Below, one piece after another: positions 26,746-36,154 of a stretch of DNA of 64,000 nt (positions are counted from its first letter, which is position 1; each line of letters starts with the position of its first letter). The notes beneath the pieces were generated by a model that was given only the letters and a program-made list of their open reading frames with translations, ran no database searches and was not told the DNA's origin. Origin of the DNA: Gammaproteobacteria bacterium (GTDB taxonomy: Bacteria; Pseudomonadota; Gammaproteobacteria; Pseudomonadales; UBA5518); assembly GCA_016705365.1 (NCBI GenBank), contig JADIYI010000009.1, positions 248,001 through 312,000 of the forward strand, read 5' to 3'. The position numbers and the translations under genes are program-made.

Positions 26746-28572
26746 TCAGTGCGAGATCGAGCCGTTCTCCCGTACCCCCGCGAACAGGAAGTGCGGCTCG
26801 GCCAGGCGGTTGAGCACGATCTTGCGATGGTGCAGCGCTTCCAGCCCGGAGTGGAAGCTGATGGTCAGCACCGCGCTGTTCGGCAGTTCGCGGTGCAGCA
26901 TCTCGAGAATCAGCTGCTCGCCGCGCGGGTCAAAGGCATCGCTTGCCTCTTCCATCAGAATCCACGCCGGACTCTGCAGCAGTGCGCGCGCGAAACCGAG
27001 GCGCTGCTGCGCGCGCAGCGGCAGCGCCTGCTCCCAGTTATCGATCGCATCCAGCCGCGGCGCCAGCCAGGTGACGCCCGCGCATTCCAGCGCACGATGG
27101 ATGCTCTCGCTGCCGTGGGCGTCGCCGCCGCGCGGGTAGCACAGCGCCTGGCGCAGCGTGCCCTCGGGCAGGAACGGGCGCTGCGGCATGAACAGGATGC
27201 CGCCGTCATCGGGCAGCAGCACGCGTCCACTGCCCCACGGCCACAGGCCGCCGATGACCTTGAACAGGCTGCTGGTCACGGCCGGGTCACCGGCCACCAG
27301 CACCCGCTCGCCGCGGTGGATCTCGGTATCGAGATTCTCGAGCAGGATCAGGCCATCGGGATCGGCGATGCAGAGCTTCTCGATCACCAGGCAGGCGCCC
27401 TTCGCGCGACCGATGAAGATGCGCTTGTCGCTGGGCGTGCGCGCCTCGGCATCGAGGCGTTCCATATCCTCGAACAGCGACAGCACGCGATCGGCCGAGG
27501 CCCGCGCGCGCGCCATGTCGCCGAGGTTGTCGACCGGCCACGACAATGCCGAGGTAAGCTTCTGGAACGCCTGCGCCGCCTGCATCAGCACCCCGAGTGA
27601 CATCGTGCCGAGAATGTACTGCGGCGCCGCAACCAGGATCGGAAACACCGGCAGCAGGGCGCCGTAGCCGGTCGAAAAAGACACGATGCCCATGTAGGCC
27701 AATGACTGGCGATCCCAGTTGCGCATGATCGCGCCGAACTGCCGGCCCGCTCCGGCACGCTCGATCGACTCGCCGCGTAACAGCGCGATGGCTTCCGAGT
27801 GCTCGCGCGCCCGCGCCATGCCGAAGCGAAAATCCGCCTCCGCGGTCTGCAGGGCATTGGTCGAGCGCACCAGCGGGCGTCCCATCATCCAGCCGAGCAC
27901 CGCGCCGAGGCCCGCGTAAAGGAACGCGAGCGGCACCATGAAACCCGGCACGCGGATATCGGTGCCCGGCAACTGCAACGTGCCCGACACGGTCCACAGG
28001 ATATCGATGAAACTGCCGAGAATCAGCACCGAATAAACCAGGGTGTGCGCCAGCGCGATCGCGGTCTCGGTCACGACGCGGATATCCTCGGCGATGCGCC
28101 CGTCGGGATTGTCGTGCTCGCCGGCGCTGAACAGCAGGCGGTAATGGCGCCCGCTCTCCATCCAGCGACCGATAACCCGGTCCGTGAGCCAGGCGCGCCA
28201 GCCCAGTTGCAACCAGCGTTTCACCAGCAAGTGCGCCGCGGTGACGCCCAGGGTCAGCGCAAAGATCAGCGCGAATACCCCGACCTGCAGTATCAGGGCG
28301 GGAACCGAGCGCGCTTCCAGCGCATCGAACAAGGCGCGGTTCCAGTAGTTGGTCCAGACCGCGAGCGCGACCTGCGCAACGGTGAGCACCAGCAGCAGCA
28401 GCGACCCGCCGCGCACCCGCCACTTGTCGACGCCATTCCAGTACCCGCCGGCGAGCCGCAGCACCCGGGTCGGGAAATGGCGGCGCGCGACCGGGTCTGC
28501 CCGCCCCGCGGGGTGTGTGCGGATTTCTTCTTTCATGCTCGGCGGGCGCGTGGGATTTTTCCTGTGGCGCAT
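26746..28572 (-). CDS. SbmA/YddA-type ABC membrane protein with degenerate ATPase domain
   Basis: From ATG 28572 the product is 608 residues; ATG 28536 is an alternative and neither has a good ribosome site. The N-terminal 330 residues form the ABC_membrane_2 domain (SbmA/BacA/YddA type), with NYWNRALFDALE and DNPDGRIAEDIR clearly recognisable. The C-terminal ATPase domain is decayed. Walker A reads GDPAVTSSLF instead of GxxGxGKSSLF, losing the P-loop lysine; the signature motif reads LPLRAQQR; and the Walker B Asp is Glu (ILMEEAS). The Q-loop (MPQRPFLPEG) and H-loop His survive. It may transport peptides or vitamins without ATP, as SbmA does with protons. Confidence 0.85.
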   Translation of the reverse strand: MRHRKNPTRPPSMKEEIRTHPAGRADPVARRHFPTRVLRLAGGYWNGVDKWRVRGGSLLLLVLTVAQVALAVWTNYWNRALFDALEARSVPALILQVGVFALIFALTLGVTAAHLLVKRWLQLGWRAWLTDRVIGRWMESGRHYRLLFSAGEHDNPDGRIAEDIRVVTETAIALAHTLVYSVLILGSFIDILWTVSGTLQLPGTDIRVPGFMVPLAFLYAGLGAVLGWMMGRPLVRSTNALQTAEADFRFGMARAREHSEAIALLRGESIERAGAGRQFGAIMRNWDRQSLAYMGIVSFSTGYGALLPVFPILVAAPQYILGTMSLGVLMQAAQAFQKLTSALSWPVDNLGDMARARASADRVLSLFEDMERLDAEARTPSDKRIFIGRAKGACLVIEKLCIADPDGLILLENLDTEIHRGERVLVAGDPAVTSSLFKVIGGLWPWGSGRVLLPDDGGILFMPQRPFLPEGTLRQALCYPRGGDAHGSESIHRALECAGVTWLAPRLDAIDNWEQALPLRAQQRLGFARALLQSPAWILMEEASDAFDPRGEQLILEMLHRELPNSAVLTISFHSGLEALHHRKIVLNRLAEPHFLFAGVRENGSISH

Positions 28573-28659
28573 CGAGGCGCCGGTTTTTGTATTGTTATCG
28601 GATCGTGCAGCGCAGTCTTTCCATTCAATGGCAAATCCAGGTCTGTCTCCCACGCCGCC

Positions 28660-29112
28660 TCAGGCGTCCACATCCTCGCCTTCGGTGCGATCGACGATCA
28701 GGGCTCGCTCGACGAATCTCCATTGCCCGTCCACCTTGGCAAACCGGTCCTGGTAACGGATATACATCACGAAGCAATGATCCTTGCCCTGCTTGTGATG
28801 GAAGTGCGAGGCGATGCAGTACGTCTCGCCGCTGGCACTGTCGGGCGTGAGGGACAGCAGCAGTTGCTGGCCGACCAGGTGAAAGGTGCGCTGGTAGCGA
28901 TGCAGCAGCTGCAAGCCCTGCTGGATGGTCGCGAGGCCATCCATCCGGTACAGCGGCTGCTGGGCCGCGGGATCGCCCGTAAACCCCGCGATACTGGCAT
29001 CGGCGCCCAGCACCGAGTCCAGCTGGTCGAATTCGCGCCGGTCCACATGGCGCGCGTAGCGAATGCCGAGCTCTTTCAGTGCGGCAACGGTAGCGAGGTC
29101 GGTGATACTCAA
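28660..29112 (-). CDS. SnoaL/NTF2-like domain protein
   Basis: The 150-residue product begins at a TTG with a good AGGAG 8 nt upstream. The helix YARHVDRREFDQLDSVLGAD and the cone-forming strands FHLVGQQLLLSL, ETYCIASHFHHKQG and FAKVDGQWRFVERAL are typical of the SnoaL_4/NTF2-like fold. Such proteins act as small isomerases, hydratases or dioxygenase-partner subunits on ring compounds, but many have no known activity. It lies 41 bp downstream of a short-chain dehydrogenase gene on the same strand, a pairing common in steroid or aromatic breakdown. The substrate remains unknown. Confidence 0.75.
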   Translation of the reverse strand: MSITDLATVAALKELGIRYARHVDRREFDQLDSVLGADASIAGFTGDPAAQQPLYRMDGLATIQQGLQLLHRYQRTFHLVGQQLLLSLTPDSASGETYCIASHFHHKQGKDHCFVMYIRYQDRFAKVDGQWRFVERALIVDRTEGEDVDA

Positions 29113-29153
29113 GGTACTGCTCCTGTCACGGGTTCAAGAAAATCGAAAACGAC

Positions 29154-30002
29154 TCAGCAGATCTCGCCACGGTCAGTGGCCGCGAACACCTCCGCGCCGA
29201 CGATCGCGGCGGCTACATTCCGGCAGTCGGGAAAACTGCGCAGCGTATGCCCGCCATCCACCGCCAGGCACTGACCGGTGATCCACGACGATTCGGGACC
29301 GACCAGGAAGCGGATCGCGCGCGCCTGGTCGAGTGGCTCACCCGCGCGACGCAGCGGTTGCTGGTCGAGAAAGCGTTCGATCAGCGCGCTGTCCGCAAAC
29401 ATGCCCTCGGTGGCAGCGGTGCGCGTCAGGCCGGGCCCCACCGCATTGACCCGGATGTTCTTTTCACCGAGCTCGTCGGCGGCGACGCGCACCAGCTGCT
29501 CGACAGCGGCCTTGCCCGCGCAGTACGAGGCCAGGTAGCGGCTGGAGAAGCGGGCCGCGGTGGACGATATCGCGACGATCGAACCGCCGCCCGCACGCAC
29601 CATCGCCAGCCCGGCATATTTGAGCACCAGGTACTGCGGACGCACGTTCTGGTCAATCTCGGCGCCGAACAGATCGTCGGGATAACCCAGCACCGGGCGG
29701 AAATGACCGCCACCGGGCACGGTCACCGCGGAGTCGAGCCTGATGCCACCCTCGGCAACCTCGACCGCCCGGCGCACATCGGCACCCTGCATGACATCGC
29801 AACCGACCCAGTGGATCGCGCCACCCGAGGCCGCCGCAACGCCAGCCAGCCTGGCTGCCGCGGCACGCAGCTTGTCTTCATCGCGCCCGGCAATGGTAAC
29901 CGTCGCACCCTCTGCCAGCAGCAGCTCCGCGCTGGCATAGCCGATGCCACTGCCGCCGCCGACGATCAGCGCACGATGTCCTGTCAGCAAGGCGTTGTTC
30001 AT
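29154..30002 (-). CDS. Short-chain dehydrogenase/reductase
   Basis: The ATG at 30002 gives 282 residues; the open frame upstream lacks family similarity. The cofactor motif is ALIVGGGSGIGYASAE near residue 12. The catalytic Ser lies in AISSTAARFSS and the Tyr-Lys pair in SYCAGK, around residues 150-170, with NIRVNAVGPGLTRT after it. These mark a classical SDR using NAD(P)H to oxidise or reduce an alcohol/ketone. It is first in a likely two-gene operon with the SnoaL-like protein. The GntR gene upstream on the same strand could regulate it, but a 175-bp gap separates them. Confidence 0.88.
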   Translation of the reverse strand: MNNALLTGHRALIVGGGSGIGYASAELLLAEGATVTIAGRDEDKLRAAAARLAGVAAASGGAIHWVGCDVMQGADVRRAVEVAEGGIRLDSAVTVPGGGHFRPVLGYPDDLFGAEIDQNVRPQYLVLKYAGLAMVRAGGGSIVAISSTAARFSSRYLASYCAGKAAVEQLVRVAADELGEKNIRVNAVGPGLTRTAATEGMFADSALIERFLDQQPLRRAGEPLDQARAIRFLVGPESSWITGQCLAVDGGHTLRSFPDCRNVAAAIVGAEVFAATDRGEIC

Positions 30003-30177
30003 GTCCCGGATTTCCACGTCGGCAAAGATACGCGGAAAGCCTAATGCACCTGTTGCGCCAAAGCGAGTCCTCCCGCCCCTGCCTGCAGCGTCAGCGTCGC
30101 AATATCCTCCATGAGCAAGGTGCAAATGTTCCCGGGAGTGCAGATCACGGCAACCGGAAGCTCGCTTGACGTGTTGC

Positions 30178-30837
30178 TCATTCAGCCTCCAGCATCGAGA
30201 TCAGCGCATCGAATGTCGCCCGCACCGCCTGCACGGACTCCGCGACGCGCCCCGCGACCAGGTGCTCGACCAGCACCACGTGACGCTGCAGGGTTGCATC
30301 GAGATTCAGCGCGTCATCGACATAACGCAGCGTGATGCGTGCCCGCACATCCCAGTGAAAGGCATCCCAGGTCCTCAGGAAAAAGCGGTTTGCGCAAGCC
30401 TCGATCAACCTGCGGTGCAGCTCCAGCGCCGCACCGACATAGGCATCGCGCGCGTTGCGGCCGGCAAATCCACGCATGCGCCTGATGTCCGCCCGGAACC
30501 GCCGCGACATTGCGGGATGCAGCGGCAAGGCCAGCTCGACCGCGCGCATCTCGAGTACCGCGCGCAGCTCGTATGCTTCCTTCAAAGCGTTCAGGTCGGC
30601 AGCACACACCCGGGTGCCACAATAGCGCTCGGTGGTGAGCAGCCCGGTGGCCTCGAGTTCGCGCAATGCTTCGCGAACCGGCGCCTGGCTCACACCGAAT
30701 TCCTCGGCGAGCACGAGTTCCTTGAGGCGCATGCCCGGGGGGTAGCTGCCCTCCAGTATGCGTGCCACCAGTTGCTCACGAATCCGGTCGCGCATGCACG
30801 TGCGCTTGATGACGCTCTTGGGCAGCAGCTTGCTCAT
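30178..30837 (-). CDS. GntR family regulator, FCD (FadR-like) subgroup
   Basis: The 219-residue product has an N-terminal winged helix-turn-helix with LKELVLAEEFGVSQAPVREA near residues 38-57, followed by an all-helical FCD ligand-binding domain (ELRAVLEMRAVELAL, LHRRLIEACANRFF). FCD regulators often bind a metal and a small organic acid and act as repressors. Its ATG overlaps the stop of the RND adaptor gene by 4 bp, so it is the third gene of the pump operon. The likely role is feedback control of the pump, perhaps through the palindrome upstream of the operon. Confidence 0.88.
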   Translation of the reverse strand: MSKLLPKSVIKRTCMRDRIREQLVARILEGSYPPGMRLKELVLAEEFGVSQAPVREALRELEATGLLTTERYCGTRVCAADLNALKEAYELRAVLEMRAVELALPLHPAMSRRFRADIRRMRGFAGRNARDAYVGAALELHRRLIEACANRFFLRTWDAFHWDVRARITLRYVDDALNLDATLQRHVVLVEHLVAGRVAESVQAVRATFDALISMLEAE

Positions 30838-32009
30838 GGGGGATGGTCCGTGGTCCCGGCACCGTTCACGATACGCACCGCCTCGTGATCCGAGAGCGAA
30901 TCCGGCGGGCTGAGTATCACGCGATCCGTGGCGTCCACTCCGGACAGGATCTCGAGCTCGTTGCCGAAATCGCGACCCAGCGTCACGGGCTTCAGCAACA
31001 CGCGATTGTCCTCGCCAACCGTGGCGACGTGCGGACCTGCCGCGCGAAACAGCAGGGTATTGGCGGGCAGGCGCAACGTGGATGATCCGGGCAGCTGGAA
31101 ATGAACATCGACATAGGTGCCGGACAGCAATTCGTGGTGGCGATTGTCCACATCGAGTTCCACCAGCAAGGTGCGCGATGCGGCATCGAGCGCGTTGGCG
31201 CTGCGCACCAGTCGCGCCTCGTATTCCGCGCCCGGACGATCAGGAAAGCCGAGTCTTGCGACCAGTCCGGGAGTCATCGTCGCCACATAGACCTGCGGCA
31301 CGCGAACGAATACCCGCAGCCGGCTGGTATCGGCGATCCGGAACAGTTCCTCGCCCGTGCCATTGGCCGAAATCAGCTGCCCAATGTCGGTATTGCGCAC
31401 GGTCACGATACCGTCGAAGGGCGCGACGATCCGCTTGAAGGCGCTCAGTTCCTGCAAGCGCTGCAGACTGGCGCGCGCCGCGTTCAGCCGGGCGGCGCTT
31501 GCCTGCGCGGCACTCTGCTGCTCGTCGACCTGCTGGCGCGACACCGTGTGGCTCGCACCCAGGGCAAGCCAGCGTTCGGCCGTGGTCTGCGCGAGCGCAG
31601 CGGCCGCCTCGGCCGCAGCCACCTCCGCGCCGCCCTCGCGCAATTGCTGATCGAGCTCGGGCGCATCGATCTCGGCGAGAAGCTGACCGGCGGTTACCGT
31701 CGTACCGATATCGACGTGCAAGCGGGCAAGATAACCGTCGGTGCGTGCGAAAATCGACGCTTCCACGCGGGCAACCACATTGCCCGGCAGGCTCAGGTCG
31801 ATGCTCGTATCGCTGCGTGTCGCGCTGATCGTGGTTACCGTGCGCGCAATCTGTTTCTCGGTATGTGCGCGCAGGCGCGCTTCGGCACGCTCTCGTGACA
31901 CCAGGCCCCATCCCGCCACAACGAGCGCAACGAGCACCACGACCAGTGCCACTCGCCCGAAGCCCCTCGCGGAAGCCTTGATCGGCATGGATCGGTTGCT
32001 GCTATTCAT
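30834..32009 (-). CDS. RND efflux periplasmic adaptor (membrane fusion protein)
   Basis: The ATG at 32009 has AGGA 8 nt upstream and gives 391 residues. One N-terminal membrane anchor is followed by the lipoyl half-motif ARTDGYLARLHVDIGTTV near residue 90. A helical hairpin (about 125-190) comes next, then the second lipoyl half IVAPFDGIVTVRNTDIGQ and beta-barrel and membrane-proximal domains. It links the inner-membrane pump encoded 28 bp upstream to an outer-membrane channel. No outer-membrane factor gene is present in the window, so a TolC-type protein from elsewhere must be used. The stop overlaps the GntR start. Confidence 0.92.
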   Translation of the reverse strand: MNSSNRSMPIKASARGFGRVALVVVLVALVVAGWGLVSRERAEARLRAHTEKQIARTVTTISATRSDTSIDLSLPGNVVARVEASIFARTDGYLARLHVDIGTTVTAGQLLAEIDAPELDQQLREGGAEVAAAEAAAALAQTTAERWLALGASHTVSRQQVDEQQSAAQASAARLNAARASLQRLQELSAFKRIVAPFDGIVTVRNTDIGQLISANGTGEELFRIADTSRLRVFVRVPQVYVATMTPGLVARLGFPDRPGAEYEARLVRSANALDAASRTLLVELDVDNRHHELLSGTYVDVHFQLPGSSTLRLPANTLLFRAAGPHVATVGEDNRVLLKPVTLGRDFGNELEILSGVDATDRVILSPPDSLSDHEAVRIVNGAGTTDHPP

Positions 32010-32037
32010 GACGATTTCCTGGGGAACATGTACCTGC

Positions 32038-35000
32038 TCACACCGCGCTCGCGTCGTTGCGCGCGCGGTGCAACAAGCTGAAAACGCCGGGCACGAAGAA
32101 CAGCGTGGCGAACGTGGCAAATATCAGCCCGCCGATCACCGCGCGCCCGAGGGGCGCATTCTGCTCACCGCCCTCCCCCAGTCCCAGCGCCATCGGCAGC
32201 ATGCCGATGATCATCGCGAGCGCGGTCATCAGGACCGGACGAAAGCGCGTATGGCCGGCTTCGAGCGCGGCCTCCGATGATGCGAGGCCCTGCCCGATGC
32301 GCTCGCGTGCAAAACTCACGACGAGAATGCTGTTGGCGGTCGCCACGCCCATGCACATGATCGCTCCGGTCAGCGCCGGTACGCTCAGGGTAGTCCCGCT
32401 CAGAAACAGCATCCACGCGATGCCCGCAAGCGCCACGGGCAATGCGGAGATGATGACAAACGGATCCGTCCACGACTGGAAATTGACCACGATCAGCAGG
32501 TAGACCAGAACGATTGCACCGGCCAGGCCGATCAGCAGTCCGGTGAACGAGCTGCGCATGGTTTCCATCTGACCGCGCGCGACCAGGCGCGTGCCGCGTG
32601 GCAGCTTGTCGGCATACGCGGCGACGATACGGTCGACATCCTGCGCGACACCGCCGAGATCGCGGTCCTGCACACTCCCGAAGATATCGATCACGGGCTG
32701 GGCGTCGTAGTGAGTGGCAACGTTGGCGCCCGCGCCGCGGGAGATGCTCGCCAGCGCACCGAGGATCTGCTGCGAACCGTCAATGGCGCTCCCGACCGGC
32801 AGGTTCTGCAGATCGTCCAGCGAGCTCACGCGGTTCTGCGGCATGCGCGTAACAATCGGGTATTGGACGCCGTTTGCCGGGTTCAGCCAGTAAGTAGGTG
32901 AAGTCTGGAAGCTGCCCGAGAGCGCGATCAGCAGATTGCCCGCCAGATCACGCTGCGTGAGCCCGAGTTGTTCAGCACGACCGCGATCGGCACTGACCCT
33001 GAACTCGGGCTTGTCGTTTTCCTGCTGGATACGCAGATCGACCAGTCCGGGCACATGCCGCAGCTCGGCCAGCAATTGCCGCGCCAGCGCGCGGTTTTCC
33101 CCGCTGGGGCCGATGATCTGCAGGTTTATGGGCGCCGGCAGCCCGAAGTTCAGGATCTGGCTGACGATATCGGCAGGGAGGAACGCGAAATTGATCGAAG
33201 GGAACGCCTCCGGGAGGCGTCGACGCAGTTCGCGTACATAATCGGCGGTCGGGCGATGGTCCTTTTCGAGGCGAATCAGGATATCCGCATCGCTCGTGCC
33301 GATCGTACCGGAGGTGCCATAGGTCAGGTTGATACCGCTGTTGGGCAGGCCGACGATATCGACCACGCTGGCGATGTCCGCCGCCGGGATCACGCGCCGG
33401 ATTTCCTCCTCCACATCATCAGCCAGCAGCGCGGTCTCCTCGACCCGCGTCCCGCTCGGACCCCGCATGTGCAGGCGTATCTGGCCCGAGTCTATCTGGG
33501 GAAAGAAGTTCCTGCCGAGCGCGGGATAGAGCAGCATCGAGAGCAGCGCGAACCCCAGAAACATGCACACAAACAAGCCGCGATGCTGCATGACGTGCTG
33601 CAGCGCCTCGAAATAAGCGGTGCGCAACGCCTCGAAGCGTCGTTCGAATGCCTGCTGCACACGCCGCAACGGGTGCGCGGGCGGCTGCACACCGGCCACG
33701 GCTCGCGGGCGCAGCCAGTATTTTGCGAGTGTTGGCACCAGGGTGCGGGACAGCCCGTAGGAGGCAAGCATGGCAAACACCACGGCCTCGGCCATCGGCA
33801 CGAACAGGTAGCGCGCCACGCCCGTGAGCAGGAACATCGGCACGAACACGATGCAGATAGCCAGGGTCGAGACCAGCGCCGGTACCAGGATCTGGCGCGA
33901 GCCCTCCAGTATTGCCTCTTCCACATCACGGCCTTCCTCCAGCAAGCGGTTGATGTTCTCGATGGTGACCGTTCCATCGTCGACCAGTATGCCGACCGCA
34001 AGGGCCAGGCCGCCCAGCGTCATGATGTTGATCGTCTCGCCCAGCGCATGCAGTGCAATGATCGAGCACAGGATCGAAAGCGGAATGGAGATCGCGATGA
34101 TCAGCGTGCTGTGCCAGCTGCCCAGGAACAGCAGGATCAGCAGCGCGGTGAGCAGCGCCGCGATGAGCCCCTCGGCCAGCACACCCTGGATCGAGGCCTT
34201 GACGAATACTGACTGGTCGCCGGTCGCCTCCAGATTCACGTCATCGGGCAGCAGCGCACGGATCTGCGGCAGGCGTTGCTTGATGGTTTCGATGATGTCC
34301 AGAGTCGAGGCCGACCCGGTCTTCTGTACCGTCATCAATACCGCGCGACTGCCGTCGACCCGCACAATATTGGTCTGTGGCGGATGGCCGTCATGCACAT
34401 GCGCCACATCGCGCACATAGGTGATACTGCCGTTCTGGCCCCGGATCGGAAGATCGTTGAGCTCCTCGAGTTTCTGCGGGCTGGCGTTGAGCTTGACCGC
34501 GTACTCGATCGTACCGATCTTCTGGGTGCCTGCCGGCAACACCAGGTTCTGGTCACCCAGCGCCTGGTTGACATCCCGCGGCGAAAGACCCTGGGCACGC
34601 AGTGCAACCGGGTCGAGATCGACATTGATCTGGCGTGCCGCACCGCCATAGGGAAAGGGAACCGAGGCTCCGGCAACCGTCGCGAGCTGCGCGCGCACAA
34701 ACTGGTTGGCAAGGTCGAACAACTCCGACTCGCCCAGCACGGCGCTGGAAAATGCCAGTTGGATGATCGGCACCGTGGAGGCGCTGTATTTCATTACAAA
34801 CGGCGGCGAAGTCCCCGGCGGAAGAGCGTGCTGGCTCGTCTGGGCAAACGCCGTGATCTGTGACATCGCCAGATTGATGTCGACACCGGGCTGGAAAAAC
34901 ACCTTGATTACCGCGATGCCCGGATAGCTTTGCGATTCCAGGTGTTCGACGTCGTTGACGATCGTGGTCAGCGGGCGCTCGAAGGTCGTGGTGATCCGCC

Positions 35001-35199
35001 CGGCCATTTCGTCGGGCGCCAGCCCCGAGTATGCGAACACCACGCCGATCACCGGAATCGGGATATCGGGGAAAATATCGGTGGGCATGCCTGCACGCAT
35101 CGGACTGCCGAAAATCGACAGCGCTCCGATCAGGGGCAGCAACAACGCCAGCACGATGAATGTGTAAGGACGCTGCAGTGCGAGGCGAACGATCCACAT
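32038..35199 (-). CDS. RND efflux transporter permease
   Basis: The 1053-residue product has the AcrB-like layout of 12 membrane spans and two large periplasmic loops. The proton-relay Asp pair lies at D407-D408 in span 4 (VGILVDDGTVTIENI). In span 10 the Lys that AcrB carries (SAKNA) is replaced: the segment reads MGVATANSILVV. Segments such as FPDIPIPVIGVVFAYSG near residue 43 suggest a drug/organic-substrate pump branch rather than a metal pump. It should expel compounds from the periplasm or inner membrane using protons. It is the first gene of an operon with an adaptor and a GntR regulator, 49 bp downstream of a large palindrome. Confidence 0.92.
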   Translation of the reverse strand: MWIVRLALQRPYTFIVLALLLPLIGALSIFGSPMRAGMPTDIFPDIPIPVIGVVFAYSGLAPDEMAGRITTTFERPLTTIVNDVEHLESQSYPGIAVIKVFFQPGVDINLAMSQITAFAQTSQHALPPGTSPPFVMKYSASTVPIIQLAFSSAVLGESELFDLANQFVRAQLATVAGASVPFPYGGAARQINVDLDPVALRAQGLSPRDVNQALGDQNLVLPAGTQKIGTIEYAVKLNASPQKLEELNDLPIRGQNGSITYVRDVAHVHDGHPPQTNIVRVDGSRAVLMTVQKTGSASTLDIIETIKQRLPQIRALLPDDVNLEATGDQSVFVKASIQGVLAEGLIAALLTALLILLFLGSWHSTLIIAISIPLSILCSIIALHALGETINIMTLGGLALAVGILVDDGTVTIENINRLLEEGRDVEEAILEGSRQILVPALVSTLAICIVFVPMFLLTGVARYLFVPMAEAVVFAMLASYGLSRTLVPTLAKYWLRPRAVAGVQPPAHPLRRVQQAFERRFEALRTAYFEALQHVMQHRGLFVCMFLGFALLSMLLYPALGRNFFPQIDSGQIRLHMRGPSGTRVEETALLADDVEEEIRRVIPAADIASVVDIVGLPNSGINLTYGTSGTIGTSDADILIRLEKDHRPTADYVRELRRRLPEAFPSINFAFLPADIVSQILNFGLPAPINLQIIGPSGENRALARQLLAELRHVPGLVDLRIQQENDKPEFRVSADRGRAEQLGLTQRDLAGNLLIALSGSFQTSPTYWLNPANGVQYPIVTRMPQNRVSSLDDLQNLPVGSAIDGSQQILGALASISRGAGANVATHYDAQPVIDIFGSVQDRDLGGVAQDVDRIVAAYADKLPRGTRLVARGQMETMRSSFTGLLIGLAGAIVLVYLLIVVNFQSWTDPFVIISALPVALAGIAWMLFLSGTTLSVPALTGAIMCMGVATANSILVVSFARERIGQGLASSEAALEAGHTRFRPVLMTALAMIIGMLPMALGLGEGGEQNAPLGRAVIGGLIFATFATLFFVPGVFSLLHRARNDASAV

Positions 35200-35247
35200 T
35201 CGATCGATATCCGGGCTTCTTCTGGTGCCATGCGGGGCGTGGGCAGA

Positions 35248-35284
35248 CCACGGCTGGTTATCGATTATCGATAATCAACCGTGG
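35248..35284. promoter_or_regulatory. 37-bp near-perfect palindrome upstream of the RND operon
   Basis: The sequence is centred on TTATCGATtATCGATAA with outer arms CCACGG and CCGTGG, and only a few paired positions mismatch. It lies 49 bp upstream of the pump start codon and there is no poly-T tract, so an operator is more likely than a terminator. The GntR/FCD protein encoded at the operon's end is the natural candidate to bind it. Confidence 0.6.
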
Positions 35285-35386
35285 TCGATGCAAGCATGAA
35301 TTCAGACCAAGGCACCAGCGCTCAAACCCGGGCTCCACTCGATCCCCGCCGCAGCGCACCCATTCCAGATGCGGTGCCACAGCACA

Positions 35387-36148
35387 TCAATCCGGCTTGC
35401 CGCGGGGCAAGCTCCCGACGATCGACGTGAGCAAGTCGATCGGCATCGGGAAGATGATCGTGGAACTCTTCTCGCCGGCGATCGCGGTAAGCGTCTGCAG
35501 ATAGCGCAACTGCATCGCTTCCGGCGCCTGCGCCAGCTTGTTGGCCGCTTCCAGCAGCTTGTCGGAAGCTTGCAGCTCGCCCTCGGCGTGGATCACCTTG
35601 GCGCGCCGCTCGCGTTCGGCCTCGGCCTGCTTCGCGATCGCACGGATCATGTTCTCGTTGAGGTCCACGTGCTTGATCTCGACATTCGCGACCTTGATGC
35701 CCCAGACATCGGTCTGCACATCGAGCACCTGCTGCAGATCCTGGTTGATGCGCTCGCGATCGGCCAGCAGCTGGTCGAGCTCGTGCTTGCCGAGGATCGC
35801 GCGCAGCGTGGTCTGCGCCAGCTGCGAGGTCGCGTTCATGTAGTCCTCGACCTGGATGATCGCGAGCTGCGGGTCGACCACGCGTGCGTAGATCACCGCG
35901 TTGACCTTTACCGAGACATTGTCACGCGTGATCACGTCCTGCGGCGGCACGTCCATCACCACGGTGCGCAGATCGACGCGCACCATCTGCTGGATGCCGG
36001 GAATCAGGATGATCAGCCCCGGTCCCTTCACCTTCCAGAAACGCCCCAGCTGGAACACCACGCCGCGCTCGTACTCGCGCAAAATGCGCACCGAGGCGAA
36101 CACCAGCAGAATCAACAGTATTGGAATGAACCCGTAACCGATACCCAT
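35387..36148 (-). CDS. Slipin (SPFH/Band 7 family, stomatin-like)
   Basis: The 253-residue product starts with a single membrane hairpin or span (about 5-20). The SPFH domain follows, with REYERGVVFQLGRFWKVKGPG and NVSVKVNAVIYARVVDP. A coiled C-terminal helix rich in Ala and Glu begins AIAKQAEAERERRAKVI. Slipins assemble into membrane rings or scaffolds. The gene lies 6 bp downstream of an NfeD-type protease gene on the same strand. NfeD homologues cleave their slipin partner in archaea and are thought to work together in membrane quality control. Confidence 0.92.
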   Translation of the reverse strand: MGIGYGFIPILLILLVFASVRILREYERGVVFQLGRFWKVKGPGLIILIPGIQQMVRVDLRTVVMDVPPQDVITRDNVSVKVNAVIYARVVDPQLAIIQVEDYMNATSQLAQTTLRAILGKHELDQLLADRERINQDLQQVLDVQTDVWGIKVANVEIKHVDLNENMIRAIAKQAEAERERRAKVIHAEGELQASDKLLEAANKLAQAPEAMQLRYLQTLTAIAGEKSSTIIFPMPIDLLTSIVGSLPRGKPD

Positions 36149-36154
36149 CTGTTT

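Noticed and set aside
30003..30177. Possible small gene or operator between the SDR and GntR genes
   Set aside because: The 175 bp contain no frame with a plausible start and no convincing palindrome.
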